Shown here one piece after another: positions 27,520-37,554 of a stretch of 64,000 bases of DNA; the stretch's first letter is position 1, and each line of letters starts with the position of its first letter. Both the position numbers and the translations under genes were made by a program. The DNA is taken from contig NZ_VEBK01000003.1 in the NCBI RefSeq assembly GCF_007676755.1, positions 1-64,000 on the forward strand. The letters are read 5' to 3'. The notes under the pieces were generated by a model. That model did no database searches and was not told the DNA's origin. It saw only the letters and a program-made list of their open reading frames with translations. This stretch comes from Bacillus sp. FJAT-22090. GTDB lineage: Bacteria > Bacillota > Bacilli > Bacillales_A > Planococcaceae.

Positions 27520-28671
27520 TTATTCTATTCGCTCAATAATAGTAGCGTTTGCCATTCCCATTCCTTCGCAAATAGCAAGCAACCCATAACGACCTCCTGT
27601 ACGTTCTAATCTATTCATCATACTTACTAATAGCTTCGTCCCAGTTGCTCCTAGTGGATGACCCAGTGCAATCGCCCCTCCATCTGGATTAAGCTTTTCA
27701 GGATCCGCTCCTGTTTCTTTCAACCAAGCTAATGGAACTTGTGCAAATGCTTCATTCACTTCATACGTATCCATATCATTTATAGTTAAGCCTGCTTTAT
27801 AAAGTACCTTTTTTGTCGCTTCAATTGGTCCTGTTAACATAAGTGTCGGATCTGATCCCGTCACACTTCTCGCAACAATCCGCGCTTTCGGCTTCAACCC
27901 TAGTTCCTTTGCTCTTTCACTAGACATTAGTAGAACAGCAGAAGCACCATCACTCATCTGGCTTGCATTACCTGCTGTAATCGTTCCATTTTCATCAAAA
28001 ACAGTCTTCAATCCACCTAACACTTCCATTGTAGAACCTGCACGAGGCCCCTCATCTGTTTTAAAGCTACTTATTGTGCCATCGTCAAGTTGCACATCTA
28101 CTGGTACGATTTCATTTATATAATGTCCTTTTTCAATTGCCTCAAATGCTTTTCTATGACTTTCAGCAGAGTATTGATCAAGCTCTTCCCGTGTCAAATT
28201 CCACTTTTGTACCATACGTTCCGAAGATAATCCTTGATTGATAATCTCGTATTTTTCTGTCAGCTTCGCACTCGGTTGAGCCTCTCGTATATTCGAAAAC
28301 ATTGGCTCTCGAGTCATACTTTCTACACCACCAGCGATAACAATATCCATGTCACCAGAAGCAATTGCTTGAGAAGCAAAGTGGACTGCTTGTTGGCTCG
28401 ACCCACATTGACGATCAATCGTCACCCCGGGAACATGAATAGGAAACCCGGCAATCAATGCTGCCGTTCTGGCGATATTACTAGCCTGTTCACCTGATTG
28501 GGTCACGCAGCCCAAAATAACGTCCTCAATAGCTGCTTTATCTACTCCTGCACGTTTCACGAGTTCATTGAGCACAAGTGCGGCCAAATCATCGGGTCTA
28601 TAATTAGATAATAATCCTTTCCTGCGACCAACCGCAGTTCTTACTCCTTCTACAATTACTACCTCTGTCAT
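27520..28671 (-). CDS. Acetyl-CoA acyltransferase (thiolase)
   Basis: The 383-residue thiolase has the nucleophilic Cys in TIDRQCGSSQQAVHFA (near residue 87), the NEAFA segment and the GGAIALGHPLGATGTK motif. The C-terminal active Cys lies in LLAICEGMGMANA. It cleaves 3-ketoacyl-CoA in the operon's fatty-acid oxidation pathway. An AAGGGTGG site precedes the ATG, and the upstream ligase gene ends 26 nt before it. Confidence 0.93.
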   Translation of the reverse strand: MTEVVIVEGVRTAVGRRKGLLSNYRPDDLAALVLNELVKRAGVDKAAIEDVILGCVTQSGEQASNIARTAALIAGFPIHVPGVTIDRQCGSSQQAVHFASQAIASGDMDIVIAGGVESMTREPMFSNIREAQPSAKLTEKYEIINQGLSSERMVQKWNLTREELDQYSAESHRKAFEAIEKGHYINEIVPVDVQLDDGTISSFKTDEGPRAGSTMEVLGGLKTVFDENGTITAGNASQMSDGASAVLLMSSERAKELGLKPKARIVARSVTGSDPTLMLTGPIEATKKVLYKAGLTINDMDTYEVNEAFAQVPLAWLKETGADPEKLNPDGGAIALGHPLGATGTKLLVSMMNRLERTGGRYGLLAICEGMGMANATIIERIE

Positions 28672-28697
28672 TTTATGTCCACCCTTCGTAACTATTT

Positions 28698-30212
28698 CTA
28701 TTTGTACAACTCTCGCAATTGGTACTTCAGTATTTTTCCAGATGCATTACGAGGTAGTATGTCTGTGTATAAAAATTTTCTTGGTATTTTATAGCCAGCT
28801 AGCTTTGTACGGCAAAAATGTTGCAATTCATCCTCATCAATCGTTTCTCCTTCTTTAGAAACAAGAATTGCTCCAACAACTTCTCCCCACTTTTCATCTG
28901 GAAGCCCAATAGTTGCCGCTTCAAGTATTTGAGGGTGACTATTCAATACTTGCTCCACTTCCACAGAATAGACATTTTCCCCACCCGAGATAATCATATC
29001 TTTTTTGCGATCAACAATTGTTATAAATCCTTCTTCATCTATCGTTGCAAGATCTCCAGTTAATAGCCAACCATCTGAAAAAGTCTTTTGAGTCTCCTCA
29101 GGTTTACGATAATACTCTTTCATAATGGTTTCGCCTTTAATGATAAATTCTCCTGTCTCTCCAGGTTTAATATCTTCCATATATTCATTTACAACACGTA
29201 CATTCGTTAAAAACATTGCTTTTCCACCTGCACCTAGCTTTTCCTTATGAAACCTCGGTTCTAAATAAGTACCACCTGGACCTGCCTCTGTTAAACCACA
29301 TAAGTTGTAAAACTGGTCTGTACCAAACAACTCCATCGATTTTTCAACAAGTGCTGGTGCCATTGGGGCAGCTCCGTACATACATGTTTTTATAGAAGAC
29401 AAATCATAGTCTTGTGCTTTCGGTACTTGGAGTAGCGCGTTATACATAGCAGGTACTCCAAAGAAGAAAGTAGGCTTAAAGGATTCAATATCTTCAAGCA
29501 CCCTCACTGGATGAAAATCTCGGTGGATAACACTAGATGCCCCTAGCATTATTGTAGTTAAACAAAATAAGTTCAACTGTGCTGAATGGAAAAGTGGAGC
29601 AAGATGAAGCATACGGTCATTTTTCGTCAATTCCACCCCCATAATAAATGACGTATTCACATTGATAATTCGTTGATGATCAAATAATGCTCCTTTTGGT
29701 TTTCCAGTCGTTCCAGACGTATATAAAATCTCGGCATCATCCGTATTCATAACTAGTACCCGTGGCTCTGAACCATTTTCACTTTTTATATTTTCCCACG
29801 ATAGATTTCCATCAATAGTTTGAGTTGGATGAACGATTACTTGCTGTACATTGCTACCACTTGTTTTTGCCTCCGATACTACTTTCTCAAATTCTGCATC
29901 ACAAATAATTGCTACACTTTCGGATTGTTCTAAAATGTATGCAGTTTCAACAGCAGTCAATCTAAAGTTAATTGGGACTGCCACAAAACCCGATTTCATC
30001 AAAGCATAGAATGCAATAACAAAGTGATCTGAGTTTTTCATAAAAATAGCAATTTTATCTCCTTTTTTGTGACCGAGTCCAAGTAATCCATGTGCAATTC
30101 TATTAACCTCTTTATTTAAATCTTTATATGAGTAAACTCTTCCTTCGCAAGATATAGCCATTTTTTCCGGATGACGATTTGCATTCATAGTGAGTGATGT
30201 GCTTATGTTCAT
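28698..30212 (-). CDS. Fatty acyl-CoA ligase, AMP-binding family
   Basis: The 504-residue adenylating enzyme has the P-loop-like motif ILYTSGTTGKPKGALFDH, the YGAAPM and LCGLTEAGPGG segments, the adenosine-binding WLLTGDLATIDEEGFITIVDRKKDMIISGGENVYS, and the C-terminal catalytic Lys in LPRNASGKILK. It activates a free fatty acid with ATP and CoA to feed the same operon's oxidation enzymes. The substrate may be medium- or short-chain. The ATG follows a GGAGGAGAT-type site. Confidence 0.92.
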   Translation of the reverse strand: MNISTSLTMNANRHPEKMAISCEGRVYSYKDLNKEVNRIAHGLLGLGHKKGDKIAIFMKNSDHFVIAFYALMKSGFVAVPINFRLTAVETAYILEQSESVAIICDAEFEKVVSEAKTSGSNVQQVIVHPTQTIDGNLSWENIKSENGSEPRVLVMNTDDAEILYTSGTTGKPKGALFDHQRIINVNTSFIMGVELTKNDRMLHLAPLFHSAQLNLFCLTTIMLGASSVIHRDFHPVRVLEDIESFKPTFFFGVPAMYNALLQVPKAQDYDLSSIKTCMYGAAPMAPALVEKSMELFGTDQFYNLCGLTEAGPGGTYLEPRFHKEKLGAGGKAMFLTNVRVVNEYMEDIKPGETGEFIIKGETIMKEYYRKPEETQKTFSDGWLLTGDLATIDEEGFITIVDRKKDMIISGGENVYSVEVEQVLNSHPQILEAATIGLPDEKWGEVVGAILVSKEGETIDEDELQHFCRTKLAGYKIPRKFLYTDILPRNASGKILKYQLRELYK

Positions 30213-30274
30213 CTTTTATCTCCTCCAGTTTATAAATATAATTTGAAAAGGTGCCATAACATCCACTTCTCCAC

Positions 30275-31045
30275 TTATCTCGGAGCCATTCTAATACCAC
30301 CATCTAATCGGATAACTTCTCCGTTCATATACTCATTTTCTATCATAAATGTTACGAGTGATGCATATTCGGAAGGCAGTCCTAAACGTTTAGGAAACTC
30401 GACCATTGTCTCTAATTTTTCTATTAGTTTCTCAGAAAGAGATGCTGCCATCGGTGTACGGAATAGACCTGGGGCTATTGTATTAATTCGAATTCCAAAA
30501 GAGGATAAATCACGCGCTATCGGTAATGTCATTCCTGCTACCCCCGCTTTACTTGCTCCATAAGCGGCTTGCCCCATTTGACCATCGAAAGCAGCGACTG
30601 ATGCTGTATTAATGATAATTCCTCTTTCTCCGGAATTAGTTAAAGGCTCATTTTTTTCCATTTCATGGGCAGCTAATCGTAGTACATTAAATGTACCAAT
30701 CAAATTAATATCAATTACTTTCTTAAAATTTTCTAACGGCATCGCTCCGCCCCGACCAATTGTCTTTTGTGGTGTGCTTACACCTGCACAATTAATGCAA
30801 ATGTGAATAGCACCGAATTTCTCCATCGTGTTTTCAATTGCGGACTGAACAGATGCTTCATCAGACACATCGACAATGGTGTAGGCTACATTTTCACCAA
30901 GCTCCTCACAAACTTTTTTTGCAATAGCTTCATTGAGATCATAAATAACTACCTTTGCTCCTTTTTCAACTAAACTTACCACTGTGCCAAGCCCTAACCC
31001 CGAAGCTCCTCCTGTAACGATCGCTACTTTACCTTTTATATCCAA
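30275..31045 (-). CDS. SDR-family 3-hydroxyacyl-CoA dehydrogenase, HSD10-like
   Basis: The 256-residue short-chain dehydrogenase has the NAD motif TGGASGLGLGT, Asp of IYDLNEAI that selects NAD+, NCAG, the catalytic Ser of INTASVAAFDGQMGQ and YGASK. Segments such as KTIGRGGAMPLENFKKVIDIN and FRTPMAASLSE resemble type II 3-hydroxyacyl-CoA dehydrogenases (HSD17B10 family). It would do the third step of beta-oxidation. The start is TTG (31045) behind AGGAGTG. Its 5' neighbour is only the decayed tail of an enoyl-CoA hydratase gene. Confidence 0.9.
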   Translation of the reverse strand: MDIKGKVAIVTGGASGLGLGTVVSLVEKGAKVVIYDLNEAIAKKVCEELGENVAYTIVDVSDEASVQSAIENTMEKFGAIHICINCAGVSTPQKTIGRGGAMPLENFKKVIDINLIGTFNVLRLAAHEMEKNEPLTNSGERGIIINTASVAAFDGQMGQAAYGASKAGVAGMTLPIARDLSSFGIRINTIAPGLFRTPMAASLSEKLIEKLETMVEFPKRLGLPSEYASLVTFMIENEYMNGEVIRLDGGIRMAPR

Positions 31046-31071
31046 ATTTATTCACTCCTATATATAGTTTT

Positions 31072-31170
31072 TTAATACCCCTTGAAAACTGGTTTACGTT
31101 TTTCCGTAAAAGCAGATAGTCCTTCATGCTTTACAGAGTAATTTTCTAAAAGGGATTTCAATAATTCCAA
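31072..31170 (-). pseudogene. Remnant of an enoyl-CoA hydratase gene (C-terminal tail only)
   Basis: Reading the minus strand gives a short frame ending in HEGLSAFTEKRKPVFKGY and a stop. This is the typical C terminus of enoyl-CoA hydratases (EG-x-AF-x-EKRKP-x-F). The stop lies 26 nt before the SDR start, the normal operon spacing. Upstream the homology fades within about 30 residues and a stop follows near 31229, so the body of the gene is lost. The operon probably once coded its own hydratase. Confidence 0.72.
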
Positions 31171-31564
31171 ATGAAAAATAACGACCATCTTTCGTTTCAT
31201 AAACATTGACTCTATGTTAACTTTTGATCAAATGTAGACTTACTATAGTTCAATTAGAACTCTATCTCCCACAGATTTAAGGGACACTATATTTAAGAGA
31301 AAGAATCATGCCACTTTATCTTTTGTTAATATATGTGCTGTATAAAATGTTTAGTAAGGATATATATTTGTTATAATTATTTTAGACTATTCTAAAAATT
31401 TCATCAAATAGATATTTTGTAATGAAGGTTCAAGATTCTATGAAAGACTTTCCAAGAGCCTTTTAGGAGATCATTGATTTTTTCATATGCAGTTGAATCA
31501 TTGAAAACATTTTGTTAGGACATTTCGGCAACAGGATTTATGGCGTTAAAACAGAGAAAAAATA
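31171..31564. other. AT-rich stretch without recognisable gene
   Basis: No codon pattern or strong ribosome site is visible on either strand. It lies between two gene remnants and is probably decayed coding DNA plus the promoter of the beta-oxidation operon, which I cannot place. Confidence 0.55.
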
Positions 31565-31980
31565 ATGAAAGAAAAGATAGAATTGAATGGTTATAGCTTA
31601 TTTGTTCAAAGCTATCCGCTTGTGAAAAAAAATGAATTAGTCAGTTGCGTGGTAATTATGGGTGGCTGGACGAACTTGGAAAGGATTGCAAGTGAGCTAC
31701 GCTTTTCAAAAGAATGGGAGGAAAAGTTAATATCTGTTATTGAACTGTCTGTGATGGATTCATACTTGTCATTCAAAAAGAGGAAATTACAATGGTGAAT
31801 AGTGGTTTTTGCCACTTATTTAAGATGCAAGAAAATGAACTTTTAGGAAAATCCATTTTACATACTCATCCTGAATTAGGCTTAAAAGAGGTATTATTCA
31901 CAGGCGTTAAGCTGACCAATTCAACGAAATTGATTGGCGATACGCAATGTCTTTTGACTATACTGTCCATAAATATGATG
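31565..31980 (+). pseudogene. Frameshifted remnant of a PAS-containing activator
   Basis: Two overlapping reading frames together read like the PAS region of a sigma-54-type activator. Frame one has KIELNGYSLFVQSYPL and TNLERIASELRFSKEWEEKL. Near 31750 homology moves to another frame, with CDGFILVIQKEEITMVNSGF and ENELLGKSILHTHPELGLKEVL. One indel explains the shift. No AAA+ or DNA-binding domain follows; the sequence ends in a hairpin at 31992-32031. Such activators often sit beside fatty-acid or ketone oxidation operons in Bacillus, as here, so this may be the lost regulator. The exact family is inferred. Confidence 0.6.
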
Positions 31981-31991
31981 AACATTATAGA

Positions 31992-32031
31992 AGGTTGTCT
32001 CATAAGCAAAAAACTACTTAAGAGACAACCT
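31992..32031. terminator. Hairpin between the activator remnant and the reductase gene
   Basis: A 10-bp stem (AGGTTGTCTC and complement) with a 20-nt loop is followed on the plus strand by CCTTATTTT. It may be a terminator of the old activator gene. Confidence 0.45.
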
Positions 32032-32062
32032 CCTTATTTTATTAGTATGGCTTTAGATTTTA

Positions 32063-32629
32063 TTAACGAATAGTTTTTAATGCACTACTCCATGCAAGAA
32101 CTTGGTCGAGCATTGTGTTAGCGTTAGATTCATGGTAATCCGCTGGTTTGAAGACACTCATGTTTTCAAAATCAGACATTAAAGAAAAGGTGACAGCAGT
32201 ACGAACATCGGCCACTTGAAGTTCCCCTAAAATCAAACGCATATTTTCATGCGCACGGGCACCACCTAAACTGCCATATCCTACAAATCCAGCCGCTTTG
32301 TTATTCAATTCCGGGTTTAAGTAATCCAAAGCGTTCTTAAGCGCGCCACCAATAGCATGATTATATTCTGGAGTTACAAAAATATACCCATCAAATGCTG
32401 CCATTTTGTCCGACCATGCCTTAATTGCCCTATTTGCTTCTTCTTGTCTTTCTACAGCAAGCTCTTCCCCTAGGAAAGGTAATTTATAGTTTGCTAGATC
32501 TACTAATTCATATTCAGCATCATTGCGTTTAGCTGCAAAGTCATACATCCAGTTAGCTACAGCTTCTGCATTACGCCCTTGACGAACACTTCCTATTACA
32601 ATACCGATTTTTAGTTTTTCTACTGTCAT
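32063..32629 (-). CDS. NAD(P)H-dependent FMN reductase / azoreductase-like flavoprotein
   Basis: The start is the ATG at 32629, where CAGGAGG sits 8 nt upstream. The 188-residue protein has the flavodoxin-like FMN site GSVRQGRNAEAV, the FVTPEYNHAIGGALKNALDYL motif and GYGSLGGARA, which mark NADPH-dependent FMN reductases. It likely reduces flavins, quinones or azo compounds in the cytoplasm. The frame stays open upstream for 21 codons (to GTG at 32692), coding an amphipathic stretch with DWIIGLLDKLFGK. I treat that as non-coding because the ribosome site fits the inner start. Confidence 0.9.
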   Translation of the reverse strand: MTVEKLKIGIVIGSVRQGRNAEAVANWMYDFAAKRNDAEYELVDLANYKLPFLGEELAVERQEEANRAIKAWSDKMAAFDGYIFVTPEYNHAIGGALKNALDYLNPELNNKAAGFVGYGSLGGARAHENMRLILGELQVADVRTAVTFSLMSDFENMSVFKPADYHESNANTMLDQVLAWSSALKTIR

Positions 32630-32952
32630 TTCTAATACCTCCTGAGTAGTTTTACCAAATAGTTTGTCTAACAACCCTATAATCCAATCCACAACCCTCT
32701 TCTACTAAATTGAAGTGCCTCACAAGATAAATACGAGTTATTGGCAGAGGTTTGCGTCAATCTATTGGCTCATATAGTTCTTTTTCCATTATCTCCGTTA
32801 AGTCCTTTTCTTAAACGAAGATAAGTGTACAGGTCAAAAAATCTCAAAGTTATGTAAGCATTTAAAATTCCGAATGTATTGCTCAAGAAGAAATAGGAGA
32901 TAATAGTGATTTTCCTCCCTTTTACCTCCCCATCTACACAGTTTCTTTTTAT
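32630..32952. other. Intergenic stretch upstream of the FMN reductase gene
   Basis: It should contain the reductase promoter and the 3' region of the 7TM-GGDEF gene. I see no further gene, clear hairpin with T tract or promoter match. Confidence 0.5.
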
Positions 32953-34515
32953 TTATTGTCTGATTAACAAACGGGATTCCTCTTGGCTATAAATTTGAAC
33001 ACAGTTTCTGCCACTCTTTTTTGCTCCATACAAGGCTTGATCTGCCTGTCTTATAAGTGCTAGCAATAAAGAATCATTATCTTCAGCTTGGAGACGTGTA
33101 TTGGAAACACCGAAGCTAGAGGTTATCTGGACTTCCTTCCCATTAATAGACATATGTTGCTCTGATATCTTTTGCCGTATAAGGTTAGCTATTTCAAATG
33201 CCTTAGGTGAAGTAGTATTGGGCAAACACAGTATAAACTCCTCACCACCGTATCGTCCCATTACATCTGTTACCCGTATGATTCCTTTTGTTATATTCGT
33301 AATATGGCCTAACACTCTATCTCCAGCCTCGTGTCCAAATGTATCATTTACTTTTTTAAAATGATCAATATCAAACATAATGATAGAGATACTCCCTCTC
33401 GTTATAGCAGGGGTATTAATAATAACTTCTGCTTTCTTCATAAAAAACGTTCTGTTAAGGACTTGGGTTAAGCCGTCCATACTAGCTAATTGCTTAAGCT
33501 TTTCCTGCATTTCTACTCTTTCTGTTACATTCACAAAGGTTATTATTTTTCCGATATACAAGTTTTTTTTATTTTGAACTGGCGAAAAGCTTATATGAAA
33601 GTATGCAAGTTTCCCCTCAATACATATCTTGTAATCACATTCCTGTGCATCACAAATGATTTCTGCAAGTTGTGGCTCCATTTGAAGCACGTCAGCTATC
33701 GACCTCCCGATATCCCGAGGATTCAACTTGGGCAACACATGGGAGATCGCTTTATTATAATCAACAATTACCTCGTTTTGATTTAAGACAATTACTCCCT
33801 CTTTCATACTTTCAAATACTTTATCCCTCGCAATTGGCGCTACATTGAACATTTGAAAAGATACAAGTGCCACACCGTGAAAAATAAACGTAATACTCAT
33901 TGAAACAGGACCCATATCGATTCCATATGGGCTTAAACCATTCAAATATAAATAGCTAGCTAAAATAGGAATAATAAGCCCTGCCACCATTAATAAGATT
34001 TGCATTCGAAATCTAAATGAAGGCTTTTTGAAATGCATTAATAAAACAATAATTGCCATTATCATACATAAAAATAGAAAGATAGAATGAACATAAAACC
34101 ACGGGCCCCATTCTAGTTCCAAAATAGGAAATGGCCCATCGCTTCCTACCTTTATGGAGGAATAATATAAATGATGAAGGCTATTTGTGTTTTGCATAAA
34201 TATAGTAGTAATTGGGATCATAAAAAGGACATATTGTATCCATTGTTTCAACTTCTGTCCAACATATTCGAAACTCATTAACAACACGAATACCGGTATA
34301 AAAGGCAAGGCCAAATACTCTATTCTTAACCAGAATTTCATCTGCTCTAAAGATGTACTTGCTAATTCAAGGGCGTAAGAAAATGTAAAGATAGCTGACA
34401 ACAGAGTAACTAAAATATAGAATCTTGCACCAGGTGCTTCTTTCAATTTGAATTGGGCATACAGGCATAAAAAAAGGCTTATTCCTCCGGCTATTATAAC
34501 CATTAGTAAATACAT
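32953..34515 (-). CDS. Membrane diguanylate cyclase: 7TM sensor, PAS and GGDEF
   Basis: The 520-residue protein has seven hydrophobic helices (residues about 3-225, the histidine-kinase-type 7TM sensor), a PAS domain (about 230-340) and a GGDEF domain (about 350-515). The active site is intact as RYGGEEF (about residue 420). An RxxD inhibition site (RVTD) lies five residues before it, so product feedback is likely. DIDHFKKVNDTFGHEAGD gives the metal and substrate residues. It should make c-di-GMP in response to a membrane or extracellular cue. An ATG follows a TTG at 34518; I use the ATG. Confidence 0.92.
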   Translation of the reverse strand: MYLLMVIIAGGISLFLCLYAQFKLKEAPGARFYILVTLLSAIFTFSYALELASTSLEQMKFWLRIEYLALPFIPVFVLLMSFEYVGQKLKQWIQYVLFMIPITTIFMQNTNSLHHLYYSSIKVGSDGPFPILELEWGPWFYVHSIFLFLCMIMAIIVLLMHFKKPSFRFRMQILLMVAGLIIPILASYLYLNGLSPYGIDMGPVSMSITFIFHGVALVSFQMFNVAPIARDKVFESMKEGVIVLNQNEVIVDYNKAISHVLPKLNPRDIGRSIADVLQMEPQLAEIICDAQECDYKICIEGKLAYFHISFSPVQNKKNLYIGKIITFVNVTERVEMQEKLKQLASMDGLTQVLNRTFFMKKAEVIINTPAITRGSISIIMFDIDHFKKVNDTFGHEAGDRVLGHITNITKGIIRVTDVMGRYGGEEFILCLPNTTSPKAFEIANLIRQKISEQHMSINGKEVQITSSFGVSNTRLQAEDNDSLLLALIRQADQALYGAKKSGRNCVQIYSQEESRLLIRQ

Positions 34516-34766
34516 CAAGAATTATTGCCCCATTTCCAATAACTTCATATAGTTATATGTATTATATAACAATTTATTATCCCTTTAATATATTATTTTT
34601 GGGATATTAGGAATTATCGATCGATATAAAGACGATAAGCAAAATCGCTAAGGAAATAGAAAGCGCTTAGCATGAAAATAATTCGTATAATTCACTTGTG
34701 ACAGTAAACAATAATTTCAACGATAAGAAGCTTCCCCCACTATAGCAAGGCTAGGAGGAATGATGG

Positions 34767-35495
34767 ATGAAGTCTTTGGTATGGAAGATTGGTCTACTTA
34801 TTATGGTGATTTTTTGTATCGCCTACGCTTCTTCAGCGATGGATAAAGGAAGACCATATTATGAGGAAAAAGGATACGTACTATGGGATATTAAAACCGA
34901 GGAAAAAGTTATTGCACTTACATTTGACGATGGTCCTCATTCGAAGTATACAACACAGATTTTAGATTTACTTGCACAATACGATGCAAAAGCTACATTT
35001 TTTGTTATCGGAGAACGTGCAGAAAAGCTACCTGATCTTATTCTTAAAATTGGACAAGAAGGTCATGAAATAGCAAATCATACGTACACACATCCCTATA
35101 AAATTACTCCTGAGAAACTGCAAGACGAACTAAAAAGGACAAATGAAATAATTCATGATATAACCGGAACCTATCCGTTATTTTATCGACCTGTAGGAGG
35201 AACTTATGATGATGGCATCATTAATACAGCTGTGGAAAATGGATACAGAGTAGTTATGTGGTCATGGCATCAGGATACTGAAGATTGGAAGTCTCCAGGA
35301 GTAGATAAAATTGTATCTACTGTGTTATCGGGAGCTAAACCGGGCAATATCGTCTTGTTCCACGATGCAGGGGGAGATCGTTCTCAAACTGTGACTGCAC
35401 TAAAAGAAATTCTTCCCGAATTACAAAAGCAAGGATATGAGTTCGTAACTATATCAGAGTTACTCGAAATAACGAGTATGAGTTTGAAAAATTAA
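34767..35495 (+). CDS. Secreted polysaccharide deacetylase
   Basis: The 242-residue protein has an N-terminal signal or anchor (residues about 7-24) and one NodB domain: LTFDDGPHSKYT, NHTYTHPYKIT (metal histidines), YRPVGGTYDD and MWSWHQDTEDW, then LFHDAGGDRSQT. It is a metal-dependent deacetylase of wall polysaccharide or chitooligosaccharide type. The ATG at 34767 has GGAGG at 8 nt. It is a second deacetylase of this family in the window but lacks the DUF3298 domain of the first. The exact substrate is not visible. Confidence 0.9.
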   Translation: MKSLVWKIGLLIMVIFCIAYASSAMDKGRPYYEEKGYVLWDIKTEEKVIALTFDDGPHSKYTTQILDLLAQYDAKATFFVIGERAEKLPDLILKIGQEGHEIANHTYTHPYKITPEKLQDELKRTNEIIHDITGTYPLFYRPVGGTYDDGIINTAVENGYRVVMWSWHQDTEDWKSPGVDKIVSTVLSGAKPGNIVLFHDAGGDRSQTVTALKEILPELQKQGYEFVTISELLEITSMSLKN

Positions 35496-35597
35496 ACAGT
35501 CTCGACTAACTATTTGCTCTCTCTTGAAACGGAAATCACCTAATATATTCATTCCATAAAGTACAACCAGCCCAACGTTCCTGGTACTTTCCTTTTT

Positions 35598-35632
35598 AAA
35601 AGAGCAAACCACATACAAGTGGTTCGCTCTTT
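35598..35632. terminator. Hairpin terminator between deacetylase and chemoreceptor genes
   Basis: A stem AAAGAGC-x-AACCAC with one A/C mismatch and a 6-nt loop lies between convergent genes. The minus-strand side runs into TTTT, so it probably serves mainly the chemoreceptor gene. Confidence 0.6.
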
Positions 35633-35666
35633 CCTTTAGTTTGTTATTCATGATGTGTTTAAAATG

Positions 35667-37403
35667 CTACTCGAATTTCTCTATTAGCTCGCTTAAGGAT
35701 TGAGCGACCTTCTGAAGATCTCCGCTCATTGTTTCCAATGTTCCCATTGCTTTTGTTTGTTCTTCGGTAGAACTTGCAACTTCAATCGTCTGGGAAGCTG
35801 TATTTCGTGCAAATCCTTTAATGTCTTCAAATGCCGCTAGAATTTCCTCGGATCCTGCCGACATTTCCTCTGTAACAGCAGAGTTTTCTTGAATTTCTAG
35901 ATTTATTTGATTAATCATAGATACTATTCGCTCTAGCATATTTCCAATTTCTTGGACGGATTCTGTTCCTGCTATAACTTTGGCAGACGTTACCTCCATC
36001 ACATCCCTAACTTCATTAGTGACAAGTTCAAAGTTATCGATAAGTGTTCTTATTTCTTCTGCTGACTGCTTGGATTGCTCTGCCAATTTTCTTACTTCAT
36101 CTGCAACCACCGCAAAACCTTTTCCTGCCTCTCCAGCTCTTGCTGCTTCAATCGCTGCATTTAATGCAAGAAGATTAGTTTGCTCTGCAATACCTGTCAT
36201 TACTACGGTTATTTCTTGAATTTGTTTTGATTGACTACTAAGTTCAGTCACTTTTGAGCCTGTTTGGAGAAACATCTCCTGTACTTCTTTTATTTGTACA
36301 ACAACTTGTTGGGACTCTTCATGCCCTTTACTAATAAATTCAGCTACATCATTGGAAGTATCCGTCATATCATTTCCTGAATCTGCAATTTTATGAATGC
36401 CAATAGACATTTCTTCGAGAGCAGTAACAGACTCTTCACTATTTTGTAATGATTTTGCACTACCTTCTGCTAATTCCACCATATGAGCATTAATCACACG
36501 ATTTGTTTCCATTGTATCCTCAATCGTTCCGAACAGCTGAGTAGATGACTGAGAAAGGCGATGAGACTGGTTTGTTATCTCATTCATTATTGTACTAAGT
36601 TGTTTATGTGAAACTGTAAATGCTTGTGCTAATGCAGAAATTTCATTTTCCGATTTGAATTTGATAGCCTCTACCTTTTTGGATGCAGCCGTCCACTTTC
36701 CTTCAGCGAAATCTCCCAACGCTTCGCTTACAATTCCGAGAGGAGCAAATGTTCTTTTTGTATATAGATAAAATATAGTGGAAAGAATAAGAATAATAAC
36801 AAAAAACAATACTGCTACGATTGGAATAGTTGTTTTAAGAAGATTATTTTGGATTGCCACGACATTCTCTGCAGCAATATCTACCGCTAAAATCCCCACT
36901 ATTTCACCTTTACTATTTTTAATAGGAGAAAAAGCAGATAAATATCTTCCAAACTCTGGATCATTAATAACTTGAGTACTAACAGAATCTCCTTTAAATA
37001 CTGCTTTCACATCTTCATACGTCGTACCGGTTGTTGACTGCCCGATTGTTGCTGCACCTTCAACTCCCTTTGCATACCCATCTATCATTATTTCTACTGC
37101 ACTTGGATCAGCTTTCAATGTGTAAACATATAAAACACCTGTACTATCCAATACATTAATAAGCTGATTGCGAATATCCCAATAATCATCGTTTTCTACA
37201 GGGTTTTCCGTAAACTTTTTATATTTATCCCCATCTATTTTACTAGCCAAGTAATTCGACGTTGATACCGCTTGACTCCTAATTGAATCCTCCACAGTTC
37301 GAAGCGTACTCATAGTAAATAAAGCAGACACTGCCAAAAACAAAAACAACATAACCGTAATAAGAATTAAAGCCATTTTAGTACTTAATGATTTGCGTTT
37401 CAT
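35667..37403 (-). CDS. Methyl-accepting chemotaxis protein
   Basis: The 578-residue transmembrane receptor has helix one at about 10-32, an extracellular Cache-like sensor (about 35-190, with [30 protein letters not shown]), helix two at about 192-214, a HAMP region and the signalling hairpin. The conserved tip reads [38 protein letters not shown]. It senses an unknown ligand and controls CheA. An AGAGGG site precedes the ATG. No other chemotaxis gene is adjacent. Confidence 0.94.
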   Translation of the reverse strand: MKRKSLSTKMALILITVMLFLFLAVSALFTMSTLRTVEDSIRSQAVSTSNYLASKIDGDKYKKFTENPVENDDYWDIRNQLINVLDSTGVLYVYTLKADPSAVEIMIDGYAKGVEGAATIGQSTTGTTYEDVKAVFKGDSVSTQVINDPEFGRYLSAFSPIKNSKGEIVGILAVDIAAENVVAIQNNLLKTTIPIVAVLFFVIILILSTIFYLYTKRTFAPLGIVSEALGDFAEGKWTAASKKVEAIKFKSENEISALAQAFTVSHKQLSTIMNEITNQSHRLSQSSTQLFGTIEDTMETNRVINAHMVELAEGSAKSLQNSEESVTALEEMSIGIHKIADSGNDMTDTSNDVAEFISKGHEESQQVVVQIKEVQEMFLQTGSKVTELSSQSKQIQEITVVMTGIAEQTNLLALNAAIEAARAGEAGKGFAVVADEVRKLAEQSKQSAEEIRTLIDNFELVTNEVRDVMEVTSAKVIAGTESVQEIGNMLERIVSMINQINLEIQENSAVTEEMSAGSEEILAAFEDIKGFARNTASQTIEVASSTEEQTKAMGTLETMSGDLQKVAQSLSELIEKFE

Positions 37404-37554
37404 TTGACAACCCTCTTCCTAAATGTCCATATAGTTTACTATCGGTATAAACGGCATATTGTTTGAGATATCCATCTAAAAATATATGCCGTGGGTTGAA
37501 ACGTGTCGTTGTTACAAGTGCCTGGCAAGAGGAACATTCTTGTAATAGATCTGC

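Noticed and set aside
34645-34700. cre-like sequence (GAAAGCGCTTAGCA) before the second deacetylase gene
   Set aside because: Several mismatches to the cre consensus beyond the central AGCGCT; not enough to call.
37510-37550. Possible shared repeat between 37510-37560 and 40445-40495 (GTTACAAG, TGCAATAAAAA, TGCCTGG-like words)
   Set aside because: Only short words agree and the order differs; probably similar composition of 3' regions.
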